Notes: a model not told the origin generated them from the sequence alone. A DNA stretch of 64,000 nucleotides from Burkholderia catarinensis (GCF_001883705.2 NZ_MDEQ02000028.1:27446-91445); one strand, 5' to 3'; shown: positions 1 through 9,694, numbered from the stretch's first letter. Numbers and translations are program-made.

Positions 1-348
1 CGAGAACAGGATCTCGCGCAGCTCGGTGAACAGCGACGTCGACAGCCGCACGAACGCATACGCGACGACCAGCAGCCCGACGCCGCCCGCGAGCACGATG
101 GCCGCCGACTGTTCGGCGCGGCCGAGCGCGGTGATCTGTTGCACGTAGGACAGGTGGTCGACGATGCGCTTCATCACGACCGGCACGCCGAGGTTCGCGA
201 CCTTCGCGCCGATCAGGCAGCCGAGCGCGAGCGCGACGCGCCATTTGTAGGTGACGAGGTACGGCAGCAGCGACCGGATGGTCTGCCAGTCGTTGCGGGG
301 CCCGGTCGAAGCCGGCGCGGGCTCGCCGGAAGCAGGAAATCGGCGCAT
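1..348 (-). CDS. ABC exporter, Atm1/HMT1-type half-transporter (5' end only)
   Basis: Only the first 116 codons are present; the gene runs off the left edge. The visible protein has a polar leader with an NDW-QTIRSLLPYL motif, then two hydrophobic segments (about residues 33-55 and 80-105) separated by a VMKRIVDHL loop. This is the start of the six-helix membrane domain of the Atm1/HMT1/MsbA-like exporters, which carry the ATPase domain C-terminally. Atm1-type proteins export glutathione-linked sulfur or metal species from the cytoplasm. The ATPase domain is outside the window, so subfamily and substrate are inferred. The ATG at 348 is the only convincing start. It is divergent from the thioesterase gene, with about 180 bp between them. 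Confidence 0.8.
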   Translation of the reverse strand, partial: MRRFPASGEPAPASTGPRNDWQTIRSLLPYLVTYKWRVALALGCLIGAKVANLGVPVVMKRIVDHLSYVQQITALGRAEQSAAIVLAGGVGLLVVAYAFVRLSTSLFTELREILFS

Positions 349-525
349 GGAGGGGGAAGGATCGGCGGCGGTGCCGGGCGCATGTATCGGCGACCGGCTC
401 GCGCGCTTTCTCGTACAATTTGCGGACGTTGTATTGTCGCAGAAGCCGCTTCGCGCCGCTGCCGGCGGCCTCGCCGGCCGGCCTGCGCGTGGCGGCGCAT
501 TTATTACAGGATGAAAGCCCCCGCC

Positions 526-921
526 ATGACCGATTCGACCCTCGAACTCCCGCAAAAGCAGCCCGCGCTGCGCGTCGTCCCGCAACCGCACGACGCGAAT
601 GTCCACGGCGACGTGTTCGGCGGCTGGATCATGTCCCAGGTCGACATCGCCGGTTCGATCCCCGCGAGCCAGCGCGCGAACGGCCGCGTCGCGACGGTCG
701 CGGTCAACTCGTTCGTGTTCAAGCAGCCGGTGTTCGTCGGCGATCTGCTCAGCTTCTACGCGACCATCACGCGCACCGGCAACACGTCGATCACGGTCGA
801 CGTCGAGGTGTACGCACAGCGCATGCGCCTGATGGGCGAAATCGTGAGGGTCACCGAAGCGACGCTCACGTACGTCGCGACCGGCCCGGACCGCAAGCCG
901 CGGCCACTGCCGCCGCTCTGA
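526..921 (+). CDS. Acyl-CoA thioesterase, YciA/hotdog family
   Basis: A 131-residue single-domain hotdog protein that should hydrolyse acyl-CoA to free acid and CoA in the cytoplasm. It has the family signature: a short N-terminal strand (LRVVPQPHDAN), then HGDVFGGWIMSQVD, in which the Asn/His-Gly-x-x-Phe-Gly-Gly core and the Asp form the active-site helix, and a VNSFVFKQPVFVGD strand-turn typical of YciA and the BFIT half-domains. Length matches YciA (about 130). The start at 526 gives the canonical N-terminus. An in-frame ATG at 511 would add five residues, but an AGGA at 508-511 overlaps it and lies 14 nt before 526. It stands alone; substrate chain length cannot be told. Confidence 0.87.
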   Translation: MTDSTLELPQKQPALRVVPQPHDANVHGDVFGGWIMSQVDIAGSIPASQRANGRVATVAVNSFVFKQPVFVGDLLSFYATITRTGNTSITVDVEVYAQRMRLMGEIVRVTEATLTYVATGPDRKPRPLPPL

Positions 922-958
922 CCGGCGAGCGCCGCGCGACGGCGCGGCACGCGTCCCG

Positions 959-1441
959 TCAGTGCGTGGCCGTCAGCCCGAACTCCCGCATCGCGGGCAG
1001 GAAATCGTGATTCAGCTTCGGCTTGCGCGACAGCTTCACCAGCACGTAGCGCTGGAACGGCGCGAGCCGCTGCCACTGTGCGAGCTCGGGCGCCGTCAGC
1101 CCGGCCAGCGCGCTCTGCTGCACGAGCGACGCCGGCACCGTGTCGACGGCGCGCCAGCTCGGCAGCTCGTCCGGCTGGAACCACGACGGTTCCAGATCGG
1201 CGTGCGTGCGCAGCATTTCGAACAGCGCGTGATCGAAGTTGGGCTCGATCGCGATGTCGTCGTCGGCCGGAAAGCACGCGAGCAGCTTGCGGTCCTCGAG
1301 CGGCAGCAACTGCCACTGCTCGAGCGAAATCCGCAGACCGAAACGGTCGAGATTGAAACGCACGATCATCGGGATGTACGTCAGGTTTTCCGACGAATCG
1401 TGTTCGAAGTTGAATAGCAATGGAGCGTCGCTGAGTCCCAT
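959..1441 (-). CDS. Nitrate reductase associated protein (NarM-like)
   Basis: A 160-residue soluble protein with the conserved opening LFNFEHDSSENLTYIPM and RFNLDRFGLRISLEQW, then FQRYVLVKLSRKPKLNHDF near the C-terminus. This pattern belongs to the nitrate-reductase-associated family (NarM-like), small proteins found with assimilatory nitrate reductase in cyanobacteria and proteobacteria and needed for active nitrate reductase in cyanobacteria. It is divergent from fdhD, which encodes another molybdoenzyme maturation factor, and this supports a role with a molybdenum enzyme. No nitrate reductase structural gene is in the window. The starts of the two genes are about 120 bp apart and could share a control region. 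Confidence 0.78.
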   Translation of the reverse strand: MGLSDAPLLFNFEHDSSENLTYIPMIVRFNLDRFGLRISLEQWQLLPLEDRKLLACFPADDDIAIEPNFDHALFEMLRTHADLEPSWFQPDELPSWRAVDTVPASLVQQSALAGLTAPELAQWQRLAPFQRYVLVKLSRKPKLNHDFLPAMREFGLTATH

Positions 1442-1562
1442 GGTCGTTACCTGATGTGGCGGATGCCGGCGCGGCTGGCCTGCCTGAGGTATTTTAGAAC
1501 CTCTGCGCGCGGGCGGCGGACACGATTGTCGCCGGCCGTGCTTCGAACCAACGGGAGTGCTC

Positions 1563-2411
1563 GTGAATCCGACCGAATCCGGTGAACTGCGCGACGAACC
1601 GCGCACCGAACCGCGCGGCGCGATCGAATTGTCCGTTCGCCGCACGCGCGGCGGCGCCGTCGAAACCGCGCACGACTACGTGGGCCAGGAATGGCCCGTC
1701 GCCCTCGTTTTCAACGGCATCTCGCATGCGGTGATGATGTGTACGCCGTGCGACCTCGAAGCGTTCGCGGTCGGCTTCGCGATCTCGGAAGGGATCGTCG
1801 CGCGCGGCAGCGACATCAAGGACATCGAGGTGATCCTGCACGCCGACGCGCCGCTGCCGCACGCGGAGGTCCACCTTGAGGTCGTCCAGCAGGCGTTCGC
1901 CGCGCTGAAGGACCGGCGCCGCGCACTCGCGGGGCGCACGGGCTGCGGCGTATGCGGAATCGAAAGCATCGACCTGCTCGACCTTGCGCCCGAACGCGTG
2001 CCCGACACGGACTTTCTCGCGCGCCTCGCGCCCGACGCGCTGGCGCGCGCGGCACATGCGCTGCCGGCCCACCAGGCGCTTACGCAGCTCACGGGCGGCC
2101 TGCATGCGGCCGCGTGGTGCGACGCAACAGGCGCGATCGGGATCGCGTTCGAGGATGTCGGCCGCCACAACGCGCTCGACAAGCTGATCGGCTCGCTCGT
2201 GCTGTCGCGCGCCGACGCGACCGACGGCTTCGTGTTCCTGTCGAGCCGCGCGAGCTACGAGCTCGTGCGCAAGGCCGCCCGGGTCGGCATCCCGCTGGTC
2301 GCGACGATCTCCGCGCCGTCGTCGCTCGCGATCGAGATCGCGAAGGCGGCCGGCTTGCGGCTCGTCAGCTTCTGCCGCGAAACCGGCCACGTCGACTACG
2401 GCACAGCCTGA
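1563..2411 (+). CDS. fdhD: Formate dehydrogenase accessory sulfurtransferase FdhD
   Basis: About 282 residues. FdhD moves sulfur from IscS-type cysteine desulfurase to the molybdenum cofactor before it is inserted into formate dehydrogenase. The signature is the CGVCG motif near residue 120 (TGCGVCGIESID), whose two cysteines carry the persulfide. The family blocks CTPCDLEAFAVGF, FEDVGRHNALDKLIG and SSRASYELVRKAA follow in order. I start at the GTG at 1563 because GGGAG at 1553-1557 lies about 5 nt before it; the in-frame GTG at 1557 overlaps that ribosome site. No formate dehydrogenase gene lies nearby, so it acts on an enzyme encoded elsewhere. Confidence 0.93.
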   Translation: MNPTESGELRDEPRTEPRGAIELSVRRTRGGAVETAHDYVGQEWPVALVFNGISHAVMMCTPCDLEAFAVGFAISEGIVARGSDIKDIEVILHADAPLPHAEVHLEVVQQAFAALKDRRRALAGRTGCGVCGIESIDLLDLAPERVPDTDFLARLAPDALARAAHALPAHQALTQLTGGLHAAAWCDATGAIGIAFEDVGRHNALDKLIGSLVLSRADATDGFVFLSSRASYELVRKAARVGIPLVATISAPSSLAIEIAKAAGLRLVSFCRETGHVDYGTA

Positions 2412-2418
2412 TCGCGAA

Positions 2419-2460
2419 CGCGGGCGCGCGCCGGCGATCCGCCGCCGGCGCGCGCCCGCG
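2419..2460. terminator. Perfect 18-bp inverted repeat between convergent fdhD and enoyl-CoA hydratase
   Basis: Arms 2419-2436 and 2443-2460 are perfect reverse complements made only of G and C, with a 6-nt loop. The hairpin sits in the 75-bp gap between two convergent genes, the position of a bidirectional terminator, but no T-tract follows on either strand. Part of the right arm recurs as a direct repeat at about 2460-2476. A role as terminator or mRNA 3'-end stabiliser is inferred. Confidence 0.6.
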
Positions 2461-2486
2461 ATCCGCCGCCGGCGCGACCTGCTCCG

Positions 2487-3254
2487 TCAGTCGAACTGAC
2501 GGAAATCCGGCTTGCGCTTCTCGAAGAACGCCGTCATCGCCTCGCGCGCTTCCGGCGCGCGCAGCATCGCGGCGAAGTGGCCCGCTTCCTCGGCCATCCG
2601 TGCGGGCGTCGCCACGCCGCCCGTATCCTTCAGCAGCGCCTTCGTCACGCGCAGCGACGCCGCCGGCAGCGCCGCGAGCTTCGCCGCCTGCTTCGCCGCG
2701 AACGCGTCGAGCTCGGCAGCCGGCAGCACGCGGTTGACGATGCCGATCCGGTACGCTTCCAGCGCGTCGAACGCCTCGCCGAGCAGCAGCTTCTCGGCGG
2801 CGACCTGATGGCCGGCCAGGCGCGGCAGCAGCGCACTCGACGCGGCTTCCGGGCACAGCCCGAGCTGCGCGAACGGCAGCGAGAACGTCGCGGTATCGGC
2901 CGCGTAGACCAGATCGCAGTGCAGCAGCATCGTTACGCCGACACCGATCGCGAGGCCCGGCACCGCGGCCACGATCGGCTTGCCCGCGCTGCTGATCCGC
3001 GCGAGAAACTGGAACACCGATGCGGTGTCGTCCTTCGGCGGCGACTTCAGGAAATCCTCGAGATCGTTCCCCGCGCTGAAATTGCCGTCGCTGCCGCGCA
3101 GCAGGATCACGCGGACCGCCTTGTCTTCCTGCGCATCGGCGAGCGCATCGGCCATCGTCTGGTACATCGCCGCCGTCAGCGCGTTCTTCTTCGCCGGGCG
3201 CGCGATCGTGATCGTCATCACGCCTTCGGCGCGTTCCACTTGAATTTCGGCCAC
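2487..3254 (-). CDS. Enoyl-CoA hydratase/isomerase family protein
   Basis: A 255-residue crotonase-fold protein that hydrates or isomerises enoyl-CoA in beta-oxidation. The first oxyanion-hole block is at residues about 59-66 (FSAGNDLEDF) and the second near 108-125 (GLAIGVGVTMLLHCDLVYA). A crotonase-like PFAQLGLCPEAASS follows, where the usual catalytic Glu region is altered, so isomerase or hydratase activity on unusual substrates is possible. I start at the GTG at 3254 because GGAG lies about 6 nt upstream in an AAGGAGAC context. It is the last gene downstream of the fad operon, but the terminator at 3288-3323 separates it from the thiolase gene, so its expression may be partly independent. 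Confidence 0.88.
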   Translation of the reverse strand: MAEIQVERAEGVMTITIARPAKKNALTAAMYQTMADALADAQEDKAVRVILLRGSDGNFSAGNDLEDFLKSPPKDDTASVFQFLARISSAGKPIVAAVPGLAIGVGVTMLLHCDLVYAADTATFSLPFAQLGLCPEAASSALLPRLAGHQVAAEKLLLGEAFDALEAYRIGIVNRVLPAAELDAFAAKQAAKLAALPAASLRVTKALLKDTGGVATPARMAEEAGHFAAMLRAPEAREAMTAFFEKRKPDFRQFD

Positions 3255-3287
3255 AACCGTCTCCTTTGACTTTCCTCTACCGGAATG

Positions 3288-3323
3288 AAAAAACGGTGCG
3301 CGAGCTCGTGGCCCGCGCACCGT
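3288..3323 (-). terminator. Rho-independent terminator after the fadA-like gene
   Basis: Read on the minus strand, perfect 10-bp arms (3314-3323 and 3293-3302) with an 11-nt spacer are followed by six Ts (complement of 3288-3293). This is a classic intrinsic terminator. It lies between the thiolase gene and the downstream enoyl-CoA hydratase gene, so part of the beta-oxidation transcripts should stop here. Confidence 0.8.
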
Positions 3324-3346
3324 CGTCGCTTTTCGTCGCGTCCCGC

Positions 3347-4546
<1,200 letters not shown>

Positions 4547-4610
4547 TTGAAGCTCCTGTCGGCCCGAGTTGGCGCTTCAGCGCTTACTCAGGCCCCATGC
4601 CTTGGCGATC

Positions 4611-4644
4611 GGCCGGAGTCGGTGCGTTAGCGCCGACTCCGGCC
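4611..4644. repeat. Intercistronic 12-bp hairpin (fadN-fadA gap), with a neighbouring second hairpin
   Basis: Arms 4611-4622 and 4633-4644 are perfect 12-bp reverse complements around a 10-nt loop. A second imperfect hairpin of similar design (GAGT..GCGCT / AGCGC..ACTC) lies at about 4566-4590. The two share GAGT and GCGCT-like cores and resemble two diverged copies of one palindromic element. Neither has a T-tract. In an operon gap such elements can stabilise or process the upstream message, which is inference here. Confidence 0.55.
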
Positions 4645-4657
4645 TCGAACACAGTCC

Positions 4658-7093
4658 TCAGTTACGCACCGGCTTGCCGGTCTGCAACATGCCCATGATC
4701 CGTTCCTGCGTCTTTTGCGTGCCGAGCAGCTCGACGAACGCGCGGCGCTCCAGCGCGAGCAGCCACTGCTCGTCGACGAGGCTGCCGGCTTCGACGTCGC
4801 CGCCGCACACGGCTTCGGCGATGCGGCTCGCGATCAGGTAGTCGTGGTCGCTGATGAAGCGGCCGTCGCGCATGTTGACGAGCGATGCCTTGATCGTCGC
4901 GATCGCCGAGCGGCCCGCGACCGGCACATCCTTCGCCCGCAGCGGTGCACGGTAGCCGGCTGCGGCCAGCGCACGCGCTTCCTTCTTCGCGGTGTCGAGC
5001 AGCTCGAACACGTTGAAGATGATCGTGTCGGACGGCTTCAGGTAGCCCATCGCGCGCGCATCGTGCGCGGACGCCGAGACCTTCGCCATCGCCGCGTTCT
5101 CGAACGACTTCGTGACGAACTTCAGGATGTCGGTGGTCGCGTTCGCGGCCGTGGCGGCGTCCGCCGCGCGCAGCGCCGCTTCCTTCAGGCCGCCGCCCGC
5201 CGGCACGAGGCCGACGCCCACTTCGACGAGACCGATGTAGCTCTCGACGTGCACGACGCGCTTCGCGCTGTGCAGCATCAGCTCGCACCCGCCGCCGAGC
5301 GCGATGCCCGACACGGCCGCGACGACCGGCACGTTCGCGTACTTCACGCGCAGCATGCCTTCCTGGAACTTCTTCACGAACGGCTCGATGCCTTTCGCGC
5401 CGCCCATCATGAACGCGGGCATCGCCTCTTCGAGGTTCGCGCCGGCCGAGAACGGGCCGCCCGGCGTGCCGAGCTTCAGCGACGTCGGCTGCCAGATCAC
5501 CACGCCCTTGTAGTCCTTCTCCGCGAGCTCGATCGCCTGCACGAGGCCGTCGATCACGCTCGGCCCGATCGTGTTCATCTTCGACTTGAACGACACGATC
5601 ACGACGTCGTCTTCACCGGCACGGTCGTCGACCCATGCGCGCACCGCGTCGGTCTCGAACAGCGTCTTGCCGTACGACTTCGGATCGGCTCCCGCTTCGC
5701 CGAGCAGCGGCGCGCGGAATACCTGCTTGCCGTAGACCGCGAGGTCCGAGCGCGGCACGAAGCGCTGCGCCGCCGGCGCCCACGAGCCTTCGGCCGTATG
5801 CACGCCGCCCTTCTCGGCGACCACGCCTTCGAGCACCCACGACGGCAGCGGCACGTTCGCGAGCGCCTTGCCGGCCGCGATGTCTTCCTGCACCCACTCG
5901 GCGACCTGCTTCCAGCCGGCAGCCTGCCAGCCTTCGAACGGGCCTTCGTTCCAGCCGAAACCCCAGCGGATCGCGAGGTCGACGTCGCGCGCGTTGTCGG
6001 CGATCGATTCGAGATGCACGCCGATGTAGTGGAACACGTCGCGGAAGATCGACCACAGGAACTGCGCGTGCGGATGGTCCGTCTCGCGCAGCAGCTTCAG
6101 GCGCTCGGCCGGCGGACGCTTCAGGATGCGGCCGACGGTTTCGTCGGCCTTCGCGCCGGCGTCGACGTAGCTGCCCGTCTTCGCGTCGAGCACCTTGATC
6201 GCCTTGCCTTCCTTCTTGTAGAAACCGCCGCCCGTCTTCTGGCCGAGCGCGCCCTGCTTCACCAGTTCGGCGAGCACGGCGGGCGTCTGGTAGACCGGGA
6301 AGAACGGATCATCGGCGAGGTTGTCCTGCATCGTCTTGATCACGTGCGCCATCGTGTCGAGGCCGACCACGTCCGCGGTGCGGAACGTCGCCGACTTCGC
6401 GCGACCGAGGCGGCTGCCCGTCAGGTCGTCGACTTCGTCGAAGCGCAGGCCGAACTTCGCGGCCTCGGTGATCACCGCGAGGATCGAGAAGATGCCGACG
6501 CGGTTCGCGATGAAGTTCGGCGTGTCCTTCGCGCGCACGACGCCCTTGCCGACGATGCTCGTCAGGAACGTCTCGAGCTGGTCGAGGATCTCCGGACGCG
6601 TATGCGCGGTCGGGATCAGCTCGACGAGGTGCATGTAGCGCGGCGGGTTGAAGAAGTGCACGCCGCAGAAGCGCGACTTCAGCTCGTCCGAGAAACCTTC
6701 GGACAGCTTCGTGATCGACAGGCCCGACGTGTTGGTCGCGAAGATCGCGTTCGGTGCGATGTGCGGCGCGACCTTCTTGTACAGGTCGTGCTTCCAGTCC
6801 ATCCGCTCGGCGATCGCCTCGATCACGACGTCGCACTCGGCGAGCTTCGCGATGTCGTCTTCGTAGTTCGCTGCTTCGAGGTACTTCGCGTCGTCCTTCA
6901 CGCCGAACGGCGCGGGCGACAACTTCTTCAGGTTCTCGATCGCCTTCAGCGCGATCGCGTTTTTCGGGCCTTCCTTGGCCGGCAGGTCGAACAGCAGCAC
7001 CGGCACGCGCGCGTTGATGAGGTGCGCGGCGATCTGCGCGCCCATCACGCCGGCGCCCAGCACGGCGACCTTGCGAATCAGGAAATTGCTCAC
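4658..7093 (-). CDS. fadN: Bifunctional 3-hydroxyacyl-CoA dehydrogenase / enoyl-CoA hydratase (FadN-type order)
   Basis: An 811-residue multifunctional beta-oxidation enzyme. The NAD-binding Rossmann motif VAVLGAGVMGAQIA is at residues about 8-21, and the dehydrogenase catalytic region (GVHFFNPPRYMHLVEL, TPNFIANRVG) at 145-205. A second dehydrogenase C-domain copy runs to about 400, and the crotonase domain occupies roughly 480-680 (SAGANLEEAMP, GIALGGGCELMLHSAKRVV). Dehydrogenase first and hydratase last is the reverse of E. coli FadB and matches Bacillus FadN, whose operon also holds fadA and fadE as here. The GTG at 7093 is chosen because GGAGACATCCC precedes it. Confidence 0.9.
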   Translation of the reverse strand: MSNFLIRKVAVLGAGVMGAQIAAHLINARVPVLLFDLPAKEGPKNAIALKAIENLKKLSPAPFGVKDDAKYLEAANYEDDIAKLAECDVVIEAIAERMDWKHDLYKKVAPHIAPNAIFATNTSGLSITKLSEGFSDELKSRFCGVHFFNPPRYMHLVELIPTAHTRPEILDQLETFLTSIVGKGVVRAKDTPNFIANRVGIFSILAVITEAAKFGLRFDEVDDLTGSRLGRAKSATFRTADVVGLDTMAHVIKTMQDNLADDPFFPVYQTPAVLAELVKQGALGQKTGGGFYKKEGKAIKVLDAKTGSYVDAGAKADETVGRILKRPPAERLKLLRETDHPHAQFLWSIFRDVFHYIGVHLESIADNARDVDLAIRWGFGWNEGPFEGWQAAGWKQVAEWVQEDIAAGKALANVPLPSWVLEGVVAEKGGVHTAEGSWAPAAQRFVPRSDLAVYGKQVFRAPLLGEAGADPKSYGKTLFETDAVRAWVDDRAGEDDVVIVSFKSKMNTIGPSVIDGLVQAIELAEKDYKGVVIWQPTSLKLGTPGGPFSAGANLEEAMPAFMMGGAKGIEPFVKKFQEGMLRVKYANVPVVAAVSGIALGGGCELMLHSAKRVVHVESYIGLVEVGVGLVPAGGGLKEAALRAADAATAANATTDILKFVTKSFENAAMAKVSASAHDARAMGYLKPSDTIIFNVFELLDTAKKEARALAAAGYRAPLRAKDVPVAGRSAIATIKASLVNMRDGRFISDHDYLIASRIAEAVCGGDVEAGSLVDEQWLLALERRAFVELLGTQKTQERIMGMLQTGKPVRN

Positions 7094-7171
7094 GGGATGT
7101 CTCCGGATGGTGTCGTGCAGCGCGGGAGGTGAGGGCTGCACGGCGTAGTGAGTACCAGGAACCGTTGCGTT

Positions 7172-7198
7172 CGGGCGGCGCGCATCGCGCACCGCCCG
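7172..7198. repeat. GC-rich hairpin between the acyl-CoA dehydrogenase and fadN-type genes
   Basis: Arms CGGGCGG (7172-7178) and CCGCCCG (7192-7198) enclose a further GCGC..GCGC core, so nearly the whole 27 nt can fold. There is no T-tract. It is the third stem-loop found in a gap of this operon and may set differential transcript stability. Confidence 0.45.
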
Positions 7199-7206
7199 GA
7201 CTCGCG

Positions 7207-8994
7207 TCAGAACAACGATTCGTCGACTTCCATCAGCGTCTTCGAGCCGGCGCGCGCGGCGCGGATCGTCGACGCCGTCTCGGGCAGCAGGCGCGCGAAG
7301 TAGAAGCGGGCCGTCGCGAGCTTCGACTTGTAGAACGGATCGCCCGATGCTTCGTTGTCGAGTGCGAGGCGCGCCATCCGCGCCCAGAAGTACGAGAACA
7401 CCAGATGGCCGACGGTGCGCAGGTACGGTACGGCGGCAGCGCCGACTTCGTCCGGGTTCTGCATCGCCTTCATGCCGATTTCCATCGTCAGCTTCTGCAC
7501 CTTGTCGCCGATGTCGGCGAGCGGGTTGATGAACTCGGCCATCTCCGGCTTCACACCTTCGGCTTCCGCGAATTCCGTGACGAGCTTGCCGAACTTCTTC
7601 AGCTTCGCACCCATGTCGCCGAGCACCTTGCGGCCCAGCAGGTCGAGCGACTGGATCGAGTTCGTGCCTTCGTAGATCATGTTGATCCGCGCGTCGCGCA
7701 CGTACTGCTCCATGCCCCACTCGGAGATGAAGCCGTGGCCGCCGTAGATCTGCATCGCGTGGTTCGTGCACTCGAACGCGTTGTCGGTCAGGAACGCCTT
7801 GATGATCGGCGTGAGCAGCGCGACGAGGTCGGCCGATTCCTTGCGCACCGCTTCATCGCCGTGCGACAGTTCCTTGTCGATCTGCAGCGCCGACCAGTAG
7901 GTGAACGCGCGCGCACCTTCCGCGTAGGCCTTCTGCGTGAGCAGCATGCGGCGCACGTCCGGGTGCACGATGATCGGGTCGGCCGGCTTGTCCGGTGCCT
8001 TCGGGCCCGTCAGCGAGCGCATCTGCAGGCGCTCCTTCGCATACGCGAGCGAGTTCTGGTAAGCGACCTCCGTGAGGCCGAGGCCCTGCGCGCCGACGCC
8101 GAGGCGGGCCGCGTTCATCATCACGAACATCGCGTTCAAGCCCTTGTTCGGCTCGCCGACCATCCAGCCCTTCGCGTTGTCGAGGTTGATCACGCAGGTT
8201 GCGTTGCCGTGGATGCCCATCTTGTGCTCGATCGAGCCGCACTTGACGCCGTTGCGCTCGCCCGGCGCGCCCGACGCATCGGGAACGAACTTCGGCACGA
8301 TGAACAGCGAGATGCCCTTCGTGCCCTGCGGCGCTTCCGGCAGGCGCGCGAGCACGAGGTGGACGATGTTCTCCGCCATGTCGTGTTCGCCGCTCGAGAT
8401 GAAGATCTTCGTGCCGCTGATCGAGTAGGAACCGTCGCCGTTCGGTTCAGCCTTGGTGCGCAGGATGCCGAGGTCGGTGCCGCAGTGCGGTTCGGTCAGG
8501 CACATCGTGCCCGTCCATTCGCCCGTCACGAGCTTCGGCAGGTAGGCCTTCTGCAGTTCCGGCGAGCCGTGCGCGTGCACGCATTCGTACGCGCCGTGCG
8601 ACAGGCCCGGATACATCGTCCATGCCTGGTTCGCCGAATTCATCATTTCGTAGAGCGCGTTGTTCACGAACGCGGGCAGGCCCTGGCCGCCGTAGTCCGG
8701 ATCGCAGCCGAGCGCCGGCCAGCCGGCCTCGACGTATTGCCGGTAGGCCTCCTTGAAGCCGGTCGGGGTCTTCACGACGCCGTCGCCTTCATACGTGCAG
8801 CCTTCGCGGTCGCCGACCTGGTTCAGCGGGAACAGTACCTCGGAGCAGAACTTGCCCGCTTCCTCGAGGACCTGGTTGATCGTGTCGGCGTCGAGGTCCG
8901 CATGCCGCGGCATTTGCTTGACCTCGGCTTCGACGTTCAGAAGCTCGTGCAACACGAATTGCATGTCGCGCAGCGGCGCGGCGTACTGTCCCAT
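7207..8994 (-). CDS. Acyl-CoA dehydrogenase (FadE-like, with C-terminal extension)
   Basis: A 595-residue flavoprotein that oxidises acyl-CoA to trans-2-enoyl-CoA and feeds electrons to ETF. It has an N-terminal extension (MGQYAAPLRDMQFVLHEL), an acyl-CoA dehydrogenase N/M core with the flavin loop CLTEPHCGTDL near residue 167 and GTKIFISSGEHD near 205, and a helical C-domain with MIYEGTNSIQSLDLLGRKVL near 440, where the Glu of YEGT is the likely base. An ACAD C-terminal extension lies beyond about 470. This is the longer bacterial ACADM/FadE-like class of about 595 residues. The ATG at 8994 follows GGAGAG. It is the second gene of the tetR-led operon, 58 bp after tetR. Confidence 0.92.
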   Translation of the reverse strand: MGQYAAPLRDMQFVLHELLNVEAEVKQMPRHADLDADTINQVLEEAGKFCSEVLFPLNQVGDREGCTYEGDGVVKTPTGFKEAYRQYVEAGWPALGCDPDYGGQGLPAFVNNALYEMMNSANQAWTMYPGLSHGAYECVHAHGSPELQKAYLPKLVTGEWTGTMCLTEPHCGTDLGILRTKAEPNGDGSYSISGTKIFISSGEHDMAENIVHLVLARLPEAPQGTKGISLFIVPKFVPDASGAPGERNGVKCGSIEHKMGIHGNATCVINLDNAKGWMVGEPNKGLNAMFVMMNAARLGVGAQGLGLTEVAYQNSLAYAKERLQMRSLTGPKAPDKPADPIIVHPDVRRMLLTQKAYAEGARAFTYWSALQIDKELSHGDEAVRKESADLVALLTPIIKAFLTDNAFECTNHAMQIYGGHGFISEWGMEQYVRDARINMIYEGTNSIQSLDLLGRKVLGDMGAKLKKFGKLVTEFAEAEGVKPEMAEFINPLADIGDKVQKLTMEIGMKAMQNPDEVGAAAVPYLRTVGHLVFSYFWARMARLALDNEASGDPFYKSKLATARFYFARLLPETASTIRAARAGSKTLMEVDESLF

Positions 8995-9052
8995 GACTCT
9001 CTCCAAAGGTGGGCAAAACGGCTCGAGCTCCTGGCGGGCGGGTCACGCGCCG

Positions 9053-9652
9053 CTAACGGCTCTCGCTCTGATACGAAACAATCGTCTTTTCCAGCGCGGC
9101 CCACGTGAGGCGCACGGCATCCGGCGAATGCAGGAAGCGCGCGTCGTGATGCAGACCGAGCGTGAAGCTGTACAACTCGAAGAGCATCAGGTCCGGATCG
9201 GTGTCCGGGCGCAGATGCCCCTCTTCCATCGCCTGCGAAATCGCGCGCAGCAACGCCGCACGCCAGGCTGTCACGCTCGCGATCAACTGCTCGCGCACGG
9301 GGCTGTCCGGCCGGTCGTCGTACTCCACTGCACCGCTGATGTAGATGCACCCGGTCGTCACCTCCTGGATGCGCTTCTCGATCCAGCGCGCCAGCATCGC
9401 CCGCAGACGCGGTAGACCGCGCGACTCGCGCAGGCTCGGAAAGAACACCTCGTTTTCGAAACGATGGTGATACTCGCGGACGACCTCGACCTGCAGGTCC
9501 TCGCGCGATCCGAAGTGCGCGAACACGCCGCTCTTGCTCATCTGCATGCGCTCGGCCAGCAGGCCGATCGTCAGCCCCTCCAGCCCATCACGGCTGGCGA
9601 GGTCCAAAGCAGCTTCAAGTATCGCGGCACGCGTCTGTTCGCCTTTTCGCAT
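9053..9652 (-). CDS. TetR/AcrR family transcriptional regulator of the fad operon
   Basis: A 199-residue repressor-type protein. The N-terminal helix-turn-helix spans residues about 10-50 (TRAAILEAALDLASRDG, then LTIGLLAERMQMSKSGVFAHFGSREDL). The C-terminal domain is all-helical ligand-binding, with a WRAALLRAISQAMEEG segment as in TetR_C groups linked to fatty-acid genes. It is the first gene before the acyl-CoA dehydrogenase, fadN and fadA genes, on the same strand, so it most likely represses the whole unit and releases on acyl-CoA; that ligand is inference from position. A palindrome 25 bp upstream of its start is a candidate operator and would make it self-regulating. Confidence 0.88.
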   Translation of the reverse strand: MRKGEQTRAAILEAALDLASRDGLEGLTIGLLAERMQMSKSGVFAHFGSREDLQVEVVREYHHRFENEVFFPSLRESRGLPRLRAMLARWIEKRIQEVTTGCIYISGAVEYDDRPDSPVREQLIASVTAWRAALLRAISQAMEEGHLRPDTDPDLMLFELYSFTLGLHHDARFLHSPDAVRLTWAALEKTIVSYQSESR

Positions 9653-9676
9653 AGCTATTTCTATAACCGTTCGGGG

Positions 9677-9694
9677 GTTCGAATAAAATCGAAC
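9677..9694. promoter_or_regulatory. Candidate TetR operator upstream of the fad operon
   Basis: An 18-bp palindrome with arms GTTCGA (9677-9682) and TCGAAC (9689-9694) around an AT-only ATAAAA centre. An overlapping larger repeat pairs CCGTTCG (9667-9673) with CGAACGG (9690-9696). It lies 25 bp before the tetR start, in an AT-richer gap, where TetR autoregulatory sites usually sit. Binding is inferred. Confidence 0.55.

Noticed and set aside
4715..7132. Very long plus-strand open frame opposite the FadN-type gene, and similar long antisense frames elsewhere (e.g. 11623-13605, 15013-17802, 20154-23198)
   Set aside because: They lie antisense to well-recognised genes, are very rich in Arg/Ala/Gly, have no family motifs and no ribosome sites; long shadow frames are normal in GC-rich DNA.
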